DNA of 61,274 nt, from NCBI GenBank assembly GCA_009840575.1, contig VXNO01000123.1:1-61274 (forward strand), written 5' to 3'. This stretch comes from Chloroflexota bacterium (lineage in GTDB: Bacteria > Chloroflexota > Anaerolineae > Aggregatilineales > Phototrophicaceae). The notes under the pieces were generated by a model that ran no database searches, was not told where the DNA came from, and saw only the letters and a program-made list of their open reading frames with translations. Made by a program: the position numbers and the translations under genes. This document shows, one piece after another, positions 28,500 to 39,550 of this stretch (position 1 is the first letter of the stretch; the number at the start of each line of letters is the position of its first letter).

Positions 28500-29312
28500 C
28501 TACTGCGGGACGAGCGGCGCTTTGGGGCGCACGATTTGCAGTCGCTCTGGCGTCAAGCGCGCAGCCAGCTCATCGGAGACGCGGTAGCCATGGCGGAAGT
28601 TGCCCCAGCTGGGCCCATAGCGAAAAACGATGATGCGCCGGTCGCCAGCATTGACGCGCTTTGCCGAGCCATGCGCCAGGCAATCCACAAACAATATAGC
28701 ATCGCCGGCTTGCATGCGCATTTCCACCGCGCCCTCGACTTGATCGACATACGGTTGCTCGCTGCGCATTTGGTACTTCTGCGCATCCGGGTGCGCGAAG
28801 TTGGATTTGTGGCTGCCGGGGATGATCATGGTCGCGCCATCGCCCTCGCCAATATCGGTCAGCGCCATCAGCACATTGATCTGCCCGCAGTGAAACTGCC
28901 CATTGTAATAGCGGAATTGCGTGCGCTTGGTGCCTTCATGCCCGCCGCTGTGCAAGCCAATCGCCTGCCCGGGCCCGCGAATGCTGGCGAAGCACTCATC
29001 AATGAACAGCGCTCCGTGGTTGTAGTCGAATGTACCAGCGCCACCGACGAATGCCTTGACCTTGTCGATCCAGGCGGGATGGTCGATGAGCCGCTCGAAT
29101 GCCGCGCCGCCTTCGTATACCTGCTGCAGGTTCAGCCCTTCGTCATCGCCATAGGTATGCCCATGCACATAGCCATTCCATTGACCGGGCTGCATGGGCA
29201 GCAGCGCATCAATGCCGGCGTTCAGCTCGCGCACTTCGCCTGCCGAGAGCGCGCCTTTCAGCAGCAGGTAGCCGCGCAGGTCAAAGAAATAGGTCTCGCG
29301 TTCGCTGACCAT
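28500..29312 (-). CDS. phytanoyl-CoA dioxygenase family protein, HxG variant
   Basis: This 270-residue cupin-fold protein resembles the PhyH family of Fe(II)/2-oxoglutarate oxygenases. The distal iron histidine is probably His214 in CLAHGSAKR, with Arg219 or nearby Arg for 2-oxoglutarate. The proximal motif reads LHSGGHE (His121-Ser122-Gly123), so the usual HxD/E carboxylate is a glycine, although Glu126 is close. GSHKSNF near 166-172 is typical of the family. The ATG at 29312, preceded by AAGGGG, is chosen because longer forms run into the upstream gene. It is the last gene of a long importer operon. Confidence 0.75.
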   Translation of the reverse strand: MVSERETYFFDLRGYLLLKGALSAGEVRELNAGIDALLPMQPGQWNGYVHGHTYGDDEGLNLQQVYEGGAAFERLIDHPAWIDKVKAFVGGAGTFDYNHGALFIDECFASIRGPGQAIGLHSGGHEGTKRTQFRYYNGQFHCGQINVLMALTDIGEGDGATMIIPGSHKSNFAHPDAQKYQMRSEQPYVDQVEGAVEMRMQAGDAILFVDCLAHGSAKRVNAGDRRIIVFRYGPSWGNFRHGYRVSDELAARLTPERLQIVRPKAPLVPQ

Positions 29313-29322
29313 AGTCACCCCT

Positions 29323-31611
<2,289 letters not shown>

Positions 31612-31670
31612 CGTCTAGCCTCCGTCGTGTCTTCTTCTCGCCAGGCTGCCATCGCGCTGTAGAAGCGGCA

Positions 31671-32522
31671 TCACAACCCCAGCCGATCTTGCTCAATCCC
31701 ATGCTGCTGGCACCAGTCGTTGAGCGGGTTGAAGCCGCCGCTGGGCTGGAACTCCAAGGTGTCGTCCAGTTCTTCACCAACCAAATACTTCTCGATGTCG
31801 CTGAGCCTCTCGACGAGTGCCCGCTCCTGCTTGATGTAGTCCATTGGTTTAAGCCAGCGATAGGCATAACCAATCATGACGGCTTTGCGCGTTATCTGCG
31901 TGAAGTTAGGCGCGCCGGCGTGCCAAGTGCGGTATTCAAAGATGACGCAATCGCCGGGGTTCAGCAGCGGCTCAATGGCGTTGACGGGGTCAGTCGCGCC
32001 TTCGGGGATGTCGATGCGCTCTTTGAGCAGGTTGCTGCCCGGCGCGAGCATGGTCACACCGCTGTTGGGCTGGCTGAGGTCGGTCAGGTAGAAGGCGCAT
32101 TTCAAGCCGATGCGCGGATAATTGGCTTGGCCCAGGTCCATGGATGTGCGCCCATTGTCACGGTGCCAGCCGGGCATACGGATGCTGGCGGGCGTGCCGG
32201 GCGGGTCAGGCTGCCGATAGATAAGGTGGCTGGTGGAAAGCTGCAAGTTGGAGCCGAGCAACTGGATGACCAGCGGCAGCGTGACCGGGTTGGTCAGCAG
32301 GGGGATGAAGGCATCGTCCATGGTGATGCAATTGCGGAAGCCATCATAAAGCCCGCCGCCAGAGACGAAACGGTTGAAGCGCTGCTCGGTGGCTAGCAAG
32401 CGGTCGCCAGCCTCAATCAAGCTGCTGATTGCCGCTTCATCCAGCACATTGCGCAGGATCAGGTAGCCCTCATTGCGGAATTGTCGGCGCTGTTCTTCGC
32501 TTAGTTTTGTAAAGCCGTCCAT
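31671..32522 (-). CDS. phytanoyl-CoA dioxygenase family oxygenase
   Basis: This 283-residue Fe(II)/2-oxoglutarate-dependent oxygenase has a complete facial triad: His120 and Asp122 in GWHRDNG and His201 in TWHAGAPN, with Arg212 as the likely 2-oxoglutarate anchor. Members hydroxylate small organic molecules in the cytoplasm. It is located between the unknown 461-residue gene and the FAD oxidoreductase on the same strand. The second PhyH-like gene of the operon lacks the carboxylate ligand, so the two are not simple duplicates. Confidence 0.82.
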   Translation of the reverse strand: MDGFTKLSEEQRRQFRNEGYLILRNVLDEAAISSLIEAGDRLLATEQRFNRFVSGGGLYDGFRNCITMDDAFIPLLTNPVTLPLVIQLLGSNLQLSTSHLIYRQPDPPGTPASIRMPGWHRDNGRTSMDLGQANYPRIGLKCAFYLTDLSQPNSGVTMLAPGSNLLKERIDIPEGATDPVNAIEPLLNPGDCVIFEYRTWHAGAPNFTQITRKAVMIGYAYRWLKPMDYIKQERALVERLSDIEKYLVGEELDDTLEFQPSGGFNPLNDWCQQHGIEQDRLGL

Positions 32523-32543
32523 GTTGCTTCTCCAAATTGCTGC

Positions 32544-33929
32544 TTAGGTATAGGTGAAATAGGCGGTGGCGATGCAATTCTCGCTGCTGCGGAGGCGCAC
32601 CCAGTGCGCGCTGTAGCCAGGCGGGAAGGCGTGATGCGCATACGCTCCAGGCGCGACATCCAGCTTGCGATAGGTCTTCCAAGTGCCATTGCCCAGGAAG
32701 TCGACTTCGATGCTGAACTGGACTGGCTGTCCGCCATCATTGCACAGGTGCAGGGTCTTTTGGTCGAAGCCGGTCATCAAATAGGGGTCGGAGGCTTCGT
32801 CTTTCACAACCGCATCTTCCCACCAGACGCCGCCCCAGCCAGCCGGTTTGCCAAAGCTCCACAGGTCATCGGTCTTGCCAAAATACAAGCCGGATTGTGG
32901 CTCGCCAGCCAGTTGATTCGCGCCGTGGTGCGGGCTGGCGTTGTCGCTGCCTAATACCAACATGCCGCGATAAGTACAAAAGTCGCCCAAGACCCACAGA
33001 TGCGTGGAGATCGGGCGCACACCCCAGATGTGATTCTCATAAGCCCACGGTGAAAGCTCATAAAACATACCGTGGCAATCCAGGATGAAGCGCTCGTGAT
33101 CGACTTCGCGGATGCGGGGCCATTCGGTCTGCCACATGTGGTCGAAGCAGTGGCTGGCTTTGGGCAGGCGATAGCGCTTCCATTGCCCGTCGGCTTCGGT
33201 ATAGACCTGCAAGATAGCCGACCGTTTGTCCCAGCCCATGGCGAAGATCGTGCCAGCGAAGTTGCCGCGCCCGTTGACCTCGATGAAGGGGCTACGCTCG
33301 ATGATTCTCCAGTTTTCACCGTCCCATTCCGCCAGCCTGCCCGCCGCTTCTGTGCCTAGAAAGTCACGTTCGTCATAGCTGTTGTTGGCCACGATGACGC
33401 GTCCGAAGTTGCTATAGGCGGCTTTGAAATGCGCGTATTGGTGGTCGGGCAGGCCTAGCTCAATCGTCAAGTCCGCCAGCCAGGTCGGTTGCAGGCTGTG
33501 CACATCCAACTCATAGAACTCGCCTTCCATGCCCAGCATATAGACTTTGTTTTCGGGGTCATGCAGGTGGCGCATGGTCGCGCACAGGCGCACTTCGCGC
33601 AGCGCCTCGATGGTGCGCGCATTGCCCTGCGCGTCGATAACATACGGACCGATGAAGCACTGGTTGGATTCAAAATGCGCCATGCGGTTGGTATAGGTGC
33701 CCACATAACTTTGGGGATGCTTGCTGATTTCCAGGCGCTCGTCGATACGATACAGCCCCGTGCCGACGCCACTGGGCGACTTGTGCGAGACATAAGTAAC
33801 CAGCCACAGCGAACCCGCCCAAGCCATCATCGCGCCGATGCCGCATTCGCTGCGCGGTGGTCCCAGCTCGGCGGATAGCGCCAGGTGCGGCATCACCCCG
33901 CTGAGACTCAGGTGGTTATTATCTGTCAT
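32544..33929 (-). CDS. uncharacterised 461-residue cytoplasmic protein
   Basis: I do not recognise this family. The protein has no signal peptide or membrane segment. It is rich in aromatic residues and in short strands separated by turns (for example WLVTYVSHKSP, KVYMLGMEGEFYELD, FILDCHGMFYELSPW, SGLYFGKTDDLWSFG). The regular spacing of such segments suggests a beta-propeller with a C-terminal beta-sandwich. The ATG at 33929 is preferred to one at 34013 because the longer form begins inside an intergenic repeat region. It follows the sugar permeases and precedes an oxygenase on the same strand. Confidence 0.6.
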   Translation of the reverse strand: MTDNNHLSLSGVMPHLALSAELGPPRSECGIGAMMAWAGSLWLVTYVSHKSPSGVGTGLYRIDERLEISKHPQSYVGTYTNRMAHFESNQCFIGPYVIDAQGNARTIEALREVRLCATMRHLHDPENKVYMLGMEGEFYELDVHSLQPTWLADLTIELGLPDHQYAHFKAAYSNFGRVIVANNSYDERDFLGTEAAGRLAEWDGENWRIIERSPFIEVNGRGNFAGTIFAMGWDKRSAILQVYTEADGQWKRYRLPKASHCFDHMWQTEWPRIREVDHERFILDCHGMFYELSPWAYENHIWGVRPISTHLWVLGDFCTYRGMLVLGSDNASPHHGANQLAGEPQSGLYFGKTDDLWSFGKPAGWGGVWWEDAVVKDEASDPYLMTGFDQKTLHLCNDGGQPVQFSIEVDFLGNGTWKTYRKLDVAPGAYAHHAFPPGYSAHWVRLRSSENCIATAYFTYT

Positions 33930-33976
33930 GATGGCTCGCTTTCTGTTTCGCAGATTCCGCGCCCTCTTAAGCTCAG

Positions 33977-34062
33977 CCAGAGCGAGGGAAGAAGACATTG
34001 CTTGGTATTGCACAGATTTGAAGTCCCTCCCTCATTTTGGGGGAGGGACTTAGGGTGGGGGC
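33977..34062 (+). repeat. intergenic palindromic repeat, copy 1 (86 bp)
   Basis: The unit opens CCAGAGCGAGG and ends in a perfect 10-bp stem, AGTCCCTCCC (34022-34031) and GGGAGGGACT (34041-34050), with loop TCATTTTGG. A G-rich tail TAGGGTGGGGGC follows. Copy 2 at 43833 shares the opening box, the whole stem-loop core and the tail. It lies between a permease gene and the unknown gene of the oxygenase operon, so it may affect transcript processing there. Confidence 0.75.
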
Positions 34063-34104
34063 ATATCACCAGATACAGCACTCCTGCTCCCACAGCGGTC
34101 AGCC

Positions 34105-34989
34105 TCAGCCTTTCAAGCCAGAGATGTTTGCGCCCTGGATGAACTGCTTTTGGAACAGGAAGAAGACAATCAACACCGGCAGCACCATCAAGGTCGAAGC
34201 CGCCATCTGCTGGTTATAGATGCCGCCTTGCCCGGGCAAGGAAGTGAACTTGTACAAGCCAATCGCCAGCGTGTGCAGGTCGGGGTCTTTTAGATAAATC
34301 AGCGGACCTAAGAAGTCGTTCCAGCTATTTTGGAAGCTCAAGATGGCGATGACGACGATAGCCGGCTTTGCCAGCGGGATCATGACCTGCGTGAAGATGC
34401 GCACTTCACTCGCGCCGTCGATCTTCGCCGCGTCCAGCAAATCCTGCGGGATGCCCAAGAAGAATTGCCGGCAGATGAAAATATAAAAGGCGTTGCCAAA
34501 GAAGTTAGGCACGATCAGCGGATAGAAGGTATCGATCCAGCCGATGGCGTCATAAGCGGCATAGACCGGTATCAAGCGCACGGCGAATGGCAGCATCAAG
34601 GTCGCCAGCAAGATCAAAAACAGCGCATCGCGGAAAGGGAAACGAAAACGGGCGAAGCCATAAGCGACCACCGTGCAAGAGCCGATATCGCCGATGAGCG
34701 AGACGATGGTAACGAACATGGTGTTGCGGAAGGTCGTGCCGAAGTTCCAAAATTTCAGGGCGTCCGTATAATTTTCCGGCTGCCAGACGCGGGGTATCCA
34801 CTGCACGGGGAAGACGCCGACTTGGTCGAGCGGCATGAAAGACGACATGATCATCCAGAACAGCGGCGCAAGGAACCACAGACTCATCACAATCAGCAGC
34901 AGATACAGCAGGGCGCGGCCCACAAATCGCGACAGTAAAACGAAGGCGTCGCTATGCAAGAGGCTCTGCCTTGGTGTGGCTGCTGCCAT
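34105..34989 (-). CDS. sugar ABC transporter permease, MalG type
   Basis: This 294-residue inner-membrane permease has six membrane segments, EAA loop DAAKIDGASEVRIFTQVMIP and C-terminus GANISGLKG. It overlaps the stop of the MalF-type gene by one base (TAATG), so the two are translationally coupled. The genes beyond it are an unknown protein, two PhyH-like oxygenases and a flavoprotein, which makes the imported compound a likely oxygenase substrate. Confidence 0.9.
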   Translation of the reverse strand: MAAATPRQSLLHSDAFVLLSRFVGRALLYLLLIVMSLWFLAPLFWMIMSSFMPLDQVGVFPVQWIPRVWQPENYTDALKFWNFGTTFRNTMFVTIVSLIGDIGSCTVVAYGFARFRFPFRDALFLILLATLMLPFAVRLIPVYAAYDAIGWIDTFYPLIVPNFFGNAFYIFICRQFFLGIPQDLLDAAKIDGASEVRIFTQVMIPLAKPAIVVIAILSFQNSWNDFLGPLIYLKDPDLHTLAIGLYKFTSLPGQGGIYNQQMAASTLMVLPVLIVFFLFQKQFIQGANISGLKG

Positions 34990-35954
34990 TAGCTCTCCTC
35001 CCCGCCTTGATAAAAGACCCAGCGCTGCGATGTCGCCACGATGGCGGCTGTAAAGATGAAAATAATGATAAACAAAATCCAGGCGAGCGCCGATGAATAG
35101 CCCATCTGTGGCGGCAGGTATTGAAAAGCGTGGTCAAACAAGTGCAGGACATAAGTCCGAGTCGCGTCTCGGGGCGCGCCGCCGGTCATGATGAATATCT
35201 GCGTGAAGACTTGAAAAGCGCCGATGATATTGATGAGCACATTCAAGTAAATGGTCGGCGTCATCAGCGGGATGGTCACGCGCCGCAGCCGCTGGAAGAT
35301 ATTCGCGCCGTCGATCTTGGCGGCATCGTAATACTCTTCGGGGATGCCCTGCAATCCAGCCAGGAAGATGACCATGGTCACACCGACCCAGGTGGTGCTC
35401 ATAATCAAAAAGGCGATCATGGCGTAATCGGGGTCGGCGAACCAGCGGATGCGCGGCAGCCCAATCGCGTAGAGCAAGGAATTGAGCAAGCCCGCCCGCG
35501 CGTTCAGCACATAAAGCCAGATGACCGATAGCGCCACAATCGGCACAACCGACGGCAGGTAAAACAGCGTCCGCCACAGCCCCAAGAAACGCACTTTGGT
35601 ATTCAGCAGCAGCGCCAGCGCAAAGCCGAGCACGATGCGGATGACCACCGAGCCACCCACATAGACGGCGGTATTGCGCAGCGACTTCAGGAAGAGCGGG
35701 TCATCGGTGAATATATGCACATAATGTTCCAGCCCCACCCATCGCGGCGGCGCGACGATGTTGTATTTGGTGAAGCTGAGAACAAAGGACGCGATAAAGG
35801 GGAAAAGCGCAAACAGAAGCACGCCGATGATCCAGGGCGTGATGAAGAGCAAGCCGAACCTGGCTTCGCGCTTGCGCATGGGCGAAAGGTCACGCCATCG
35901 CGTTCGCCTGCGCCCCCGCAAGGCGCTTAGCTGCGCGCCAAATGCTTGCGCCAT
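34989..35954 (-). CDS. sugar ABC transporter permease, MalF type
   Basis: This 321-residue permease has a 30-residue basic cytoplasmic N-terminus, six membrane segments and EAA loop DAAKIDGANIFQRLRRVTIP. It lies 78 bases after the binding-protein stop, with a hairpin in the gap. No ATPase gene is associated. Confidence 0.9.
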   Translation of the reverse strand: MAQAFGAQLSALRGRRRTRWRDLSPMRKREARFGLLFITPWIIGVLLFALFPFIASFVLSFTKYNIVAPPRWVGLEHYVHIFTDDPLFLKSLRNTAVYVGGSVVIRIVLGFALALLLNTKVRFLGLWRTLFYLPSVVPIVALSVIWLYVLNARAGLLNSLLYAIGLPRIRWFADPDYAMIAFLIMSTTWVGVTMVIFLAGLQGIPEEYYDAAKIDGANIFQRLRRVTIPLMTPTIYLNVLINIIGAFQVFTQIFIMTGGAPRDATRTYVLHLFDHAFQYLPPQMGYSSALAWILFIIIFIFTAAIVATSQRWVFYQGGEES

Positions 35955-35989
35955 AGCGCTTTTCCCCGTGTGTGATCGCGCGGAAAGTA

Positions 35990-36018
35990 ATGCGGAGCGC
36001 CCAAGCAGCGCCCCGCAT
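35990..36018 (-). other. hairpin between binding-protein and permease genes
   Basis: On the minus strand ATGCGGGGCGC (36018-36008), a 7-base loop and GCGCTCCGCAT (36000-35990) form an 11-bp stem with one G-U pair. It begins 14 bases after the binding-protein stop and has no T run. It is the strongest of the junction hairpins in this window. Confidence 0.6.
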
Positions 36019-36032
36019 CACCACGATTCGCT

Positions 36033-37358
36033 CTAGCTGTATTCTTCCCAGAAGCTATCCAGCAAAGCCTGGATTTCCGCTTCGGCGCTAGCCAATGCGT
36101 CTTCAATCGAACTATCGCCGAAGAGCACATCTTCTACCATGCGGTTAATGATCTGGTTGGCTTCGGGCTGCACTGGCGAGACGGGCACCAGATAATCCAG
36201 CGCGGCAACGCCCAGCAGCGCCTCCGCCCGCGGATGTACGACACCGTCCTTCTCATAGCCGTTGCATTCCACCAGCGGCGAGGGGCGCTGCTGCTGCTGG
36301 ATGAACCAGCATGCGCCATCACCTTCGACCTCGGTGGTCAGCCACTTGACCAGCTTCCAGGCTTCATCCGGATGCGCCGCATTCTTGGGGACCATATAGC
36401 CCCAGCCACCATGCGCGTTACCCCGCCGGTCGGCGCTGCCGTTCGGACCATAGGGAATCGGCGCGACATCGTAGTTCAGCGACTCGGCATGGTCTTCGAC
36501 TTGGAAGAGTGTCCAGGAGCCGTTGATCTCCATAGAGACCAAGCCCTGGATCAGCGGACCCTGGTCGAACTCGCCCGCCATCTCCCAGAAGGCGTTGACT
36601 TCTTCAATGCCGTAATTGATTTCGGCAATGGCTTGCATGAACTCAAGCGCTTGCGCGCCCGCCTCGTTGTTGATGGTGATCGTGCGCAGGTCGGGACTAA
36701 TCCAGTCGCCGCCATTGGCGTTGTACCAGGTGAGGAAAGCGCCCGCGCCGCTGGTTGATTGGGCGTTCAAGCCGATGCGCTCCAGGAAGCTGCCATCGCC
36801 GAGGCGCAAAGTTTCAGCCGCTTCCAGCATCTCGTCCCAAGTCTCCGGGAAGCTCTCGATGCCGGCTTCGGCGAAGTGGTCGGTGTTGTACCAGACGATG
36901 TTATAAGCGCCGCCACCTGGCAGAGGCAGCAGCCAAGTCTGGCCGTTAAACTGCGTGCCGGCAAATTCCGAAGGATGGAAGATGGCGGGGTCGACGCCAT
37001 CGGCAGCCATATAGTCATCTAGCGGGATGATGGACTCGGTCGCGGCGAAGAAGGGCAGGTCTTGCCGCCCAAACATGGTTACATCGGGCGGGTTGCCGGC
37101 GGCGATGGCAGCCAGTAGATTCTGCAAACGGTTGTCCCAGGGCAAGAAGATATTGTCGACGCAGATGCCGGGGTGGGCATCTTCAAAAGCGGCGACTTGA
37201 TGTTCTTGCAGCGGGATGCGGTTGCCGCCCCAGTGATGCCAATAAGTCAGCGTGACATCGCCTTCACAGTCGGGGTTCTGCGCCGATACCGTCGAAAGCG
37301 GCAGCATCGCCAGCAGCATGACTGCAACAAATAGCAAGAGGGTGGATTTTCTAAACAC
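36033..37358 (-). CDS. sugar ABC transporter extracellular binding protein
   Basis: This 441-residue family 1 solute-binding protein has a Sec signal peptide of about 26 residues (FRKSTLLLFVAVMLLAML, ending TVSAQ) and no lipobox. The mature part opens VTLTYWHHWGG, typical of sugar receptors. The GTG at 37358 is preceded by AAAGGAG, which fits far better than an in-frame ATG at 37415 that would bury the signal peptide. It is the first gene of the importer-oxygenase operon, behind a TTGCGC-N17-TAGACT promoter. Confidence 0.88.
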   Translation of the reverse strand: MFRKSTLLLFVAVMLLAMLPLSTVSAQNPDCEGDVTLTYWHHWGGNRIPLQEHQVAAFEDAHPGICVDNIFLPWDNRLQNLLAAIAAGNPPDVTMFGRQDLPFFAATESIIPLDDYMAADGVDPAIFHPSEFAGTQFNGQTWLLPLPGGGAYNIVWYNTDHFAEAGIESFPETWDEMLEAAETLRLGDGSFLERIGLNAQSTSGAGAFLTWYNANGGDWISPDLRTITINNEAGAQALEFMQAIAEINYGIEEVNAFWEMAGEFDQGPLIQGLVSMEINGSWTLFQVEDHAESLNYDVAPIPYGPNGSADRRGNAHGGWGYMVPKNAAHPDEAWKLVKWLTTEVEGDGACWFIQQQQRPSPLVECNGYEKDGVVHPRAEALLGVAALDYLVPVSPVQPEANQIINRMVEDVLFGDSSIEDALASAEAEIQALLDSFWEEYS

Positions 37359-37461
37359 GCGGAAGCTCCTTTCCAAAAGCGAATGGGGTAACTTGCATGA
37401 ACAACAATATGCCACCTAGCGACTGCCTTCTCGACAGGCAACTGAGCCACATACCTGGAGA

Positions 37462-37490
37462 AGTCTAGCGCAGCGCGGCTGTTCGCGCAA
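37462..37490 (-). promoter_or_regulatory. promoter TTGCGC-N17-TAGACT of the importer-oxygenase operon
   Basis: On the minus strand TTGCGC (37490-37485), 17 bases and TAGACT (37467-37462) match exactly the hexamers and spacing ahead of the enolase-superfamily gene. The leader to the GTG at 37358 would be about 95 bases. Confidence 0.55.
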
Positions 37491-37556
37491 GAAATTGCTA
37501 TGGAGTTCCAGGTCGATTGCATCAAACTTTTTACCACACGAGGGAACGAGGCAAGT

Positions 37557-38345
37557 TCAGCCCCAGGCGGCTCGATGCAGCGCGCGCAGCAAAATATCGC
37601 GGCTGTCTTGCAGCGCTCGCTCGGGCTGAGGCAGGCTCGGGCTCAGCTCCAGGCTCAGCGCGCCGGCATAGTCGATTTCCCGCAGCGCCTGGATTGTGTC
37701 GTCAAGCGCGTCTTCGCTCATGACGCCGTCCAGCAAGCTCCAGTGCAGGTCGCCCATGCCATCGTTGTCATCAAAATGTACATAGCCCAGCCGCGCGCCG
37801 GCTGCTGTGATGACTTCCGACGGGTCTTCGCCAGTCAGCAGGATATGCCCGCTGTCGTAGAGCAGGTAGAGATTGGGGTGCCCCAACGCTTCAATATATG
37901 CCAGGGTCTCGCCGGCGGTGGGCAGCGCTTTGCCAGGGAAGTGCTCCAGCGCCAGTTTGATGCCCTCTTGTGCCGCTCGCTCCGCCAATTGCAGCAGCGA
38001 TTCGCTATAGCGCGCCAGCCCCGCCGCGCTGCTGTCTTGGCCCGGCACGACGTAAGCCACCTGCGCGGAAACAGCCCCGGCCTGCTCAATCGCTGCCCGG
38101 CAATGCGCGATGGCGGCTTCCCGCGTGGAGGGGTCGGCGCTATCCAAGGCGGCATTCAGCGGCATGCCAAAGGTCGCGCCCAGGCAGCTGACTCGCAAGC
38201 CGAGTTCCTGCGCCAACAAGCGGCTTTCCAAAGTCTGCAAGTGCGCCGGCTGAATATCAATCCAGTCGAATTCCAGCTCGCAGGCATGGCGCAGCAGGTC
38301 GGTCTCCGCGCCGCTCAATGCCCAGATGCAGCAGGCGATGTGCAT
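37557..38345 (-). CDS. sugar phosphate isomerase/epimerase family TIM barrel
   Basis: This 262-residue xylose-isomerase-like barrel protein carries likely metal ligands in LALEHFPG (glutamate), LLYDSGHIL (aspartate and histidine), GYVHFDDND (histidine) and LSLELSPS (last glutamate). It probably interconverts a ketose or related sugar derivative in the cytoplasm. It is on the same strand as the importer-oxygenase operon but ends about 200 bases before it, with a separate promoter between, so co-transcription is uncertain. Confidence 0.78.
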   Translation of the reverse strand: MHIACCIWALSGAETDLLRHACELEFDWIDIQPAHLQTLESRLLAQELGLRVSCLGATFGMPLNAALDSADPSTREAAIAHCRAAIEQAGAVSAQVAYVVPGQDSSAAGLARYSESLLQLAERAAQEGIKLALEHFPGKALPTAGETLAYIEALGHPNLYLLYDSGHILLTGEDPSEVITAAGARLGYVHFDDNDGMGDLHWSLLDGVMSEDALDDTIQALREIDYAGALSLELSPSLPQPERALQDSRDILLRALHRAAWG

Positions 38346-38500
38346 ATCCGTTTCCCTGTCGTCAGTGGCAATCCATTTATGCGGATACTGTAACCGTATT
38401 CACCACAGAGGCACAGAAGTAGAACAAAGCAAGTAATGCCAAAAATAGAGGAGTGATGTACGGCTCGTCCGATACTACGAATTGATTGCCGTTTAATCAG

Positions 38501-38543
38501 CCTACCCCACCCCCGGCCCCTCCCCGAAGCATCGGAGAGGGGC
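38501..38543 (-). repeat. intergenic palindromic repeat, copy 3 (inverted, diverged)
   Basis: Read on the minus strand this is an 11-bp stem with one mismatch (CCCCTCTCCGA and TCGGGGAGGGG, loop TGCT) followed by a G-rich tail CCGGGGGTGGGGTAGG. The order of stem then G-rich tail is the same as in copies 1 and 2, so it is a diverged member in opposite orientation. Confidence 0.55.
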
Positions 38544-38606
38544 GCTAAGGCAGGCGGAATCGCGATTCTATATGGCTTTCGATGTCTATGCGAATGCTCG
38601 GCGAAA

Positions 38607-38640
38607 CCTCTCCCCATTGATATAGGGGGCGAGGGGGTAG
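38607..38640 (+). repeat. intergenic palindromic repeat, copy 4 (degenerate)
   Basis: CCTCTCCCC (38607-38615), a 9-base loop and GGGGGCGAGG (38625-38634), ending GGGTAG, form an imperfect stem with a G-rich end. It faces copy 3 across about 60 bases. Confidence 0.4.
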
Positions 38641-38794
38641 ACCACTAGCGGCAAACCCTACAATTTTCATTCGCAGGGCTTGCCTGCACTTACTGAGCGC
38701 GCAGAGCTTTGTTGCCAATCGTCCACCATATTCCACTTTGCGCCTGCCAAAGGTACAATATCCGCTGCAACCGACAAGCAATGCGGAAGAGCGT

Positions 38795-39547
38795 ATGAGC
38801 GAAAAAATCGCTTTGATCACCGGCGCGGGCTCGGGCATCGGACGAGCGGCGGCGCAGGCTTTGTGGGAAGTCGGCTATTCGCTGACGCTGGCAGGGCGAC
38901 GCGAAGACAAGCTGCGTGAAACAGTCGCTCTTGCCGGCGTGGACGGGTCGCGCGCGCTGGTTGTGCCGACCGATGTGAGCGATCGCGCTGCGGTCAGCTA
39001 CCTATTCGCCGCGGCAAAAGCCCGCTTTGGACGGCTGGATATAGTATTCAACAACGCCGGCATGGGCGCGCCGAGCATTCCGCTGGAAGAGCTATCCGCG
39101 CAGAAGTGGCAGCAGGTGGTCGCGGTGAACCTGAGCGGCGCATTTTATTGCACCCAAGAAGCCTTCAAGCTGATGAAGTCGCAACAGCCGCCTGGGGGGC
39201 GCATCATCAACAACGGCTCAATCTCCGCGCAGACGCCACGCCCGCATTCCGCGCCCTATACCGCCACCAAGCATGCCTTGACCGGCTTGACCAAGTCGAC
39301 CGCGCTGGATGGCCGCGCGCACAACATCGCTTGCGGACAGATCGATATCGGCAACGCCGCCACCGATATGACCGAGCGCATGCAGCAAGGCATCTTGCAA
39401 GCCAACGGCACGTTGGCGGTCGAGCCGACTATGGATGCGCGACATGTCGCGGACGCGGTGGTCTACATGGCGGGCTTGCCACTCAACGCCAATGTGCTCT
39501 TTATGACCGTGATAGCGACTGGCATGCCTTATGTGGGCAGGGGTTGA
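38795..39547 (+). CDS. short-chain dehydrogenase/reductase
   Basis: This 250-residue classical SDR has the cofactor loop TGAGSGIG at residues 9-16, NNAG at 86-89 and the catalytic Tyr155-x3-Lys159 in YTATK, with serines at 142/144. It oxidises or reduces an alcohol or sugar group with NAD(P). The ATG at 38795 is preferred to an upstream in-frame TTG (38738), since GGAAGAG precedes it and the protein then starts at the first strand. The amidase gene follows after three bases. Confidence 0.85.
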   Translation: MSEKIALITGAGSGIGRAAAQALWEVGYSLTLAGRREDKLRETVALAGVDGSRALVVPTDVSDRAAVSYLFAAAKARFGRLDIVFNNAGMGAPSIPLEELSAQKWQQVVAVNLSGAFYCTQEAFKLMKSQQPPGGRIINNGSISAQTPRPHSAPYTATKHALTGLTKSTALDGRAHNIACGQIDIGNAATDMTERMQQGILQANGTLAVEPTMDARHVADAVVYMAGLPLNANVLFMTVIATGMPYVGRG

Positions 39548-39550
39548 GGC

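Larger units (their letters stand above)
38346..38794. other. 449-base gene-free interval
   Basis: This divergent gap holds a short CACCACAGAGGCACAGA segment (38401-38417), two facing palindromic GC-rich elements (38501-38543 and 38607-38640), and a TACAAT (38754-38759) that may be the -10 of the SDR gene. The -35 for the latter is poor. No further coding sequence was recognised. Confidence 0.6.

Noticed and set aside
33977-34062. CRISPR-like or insertion-sequence end
   Set aside because: There is no array of regular spacers, no cas gene, no transposase and no target-site duplication.
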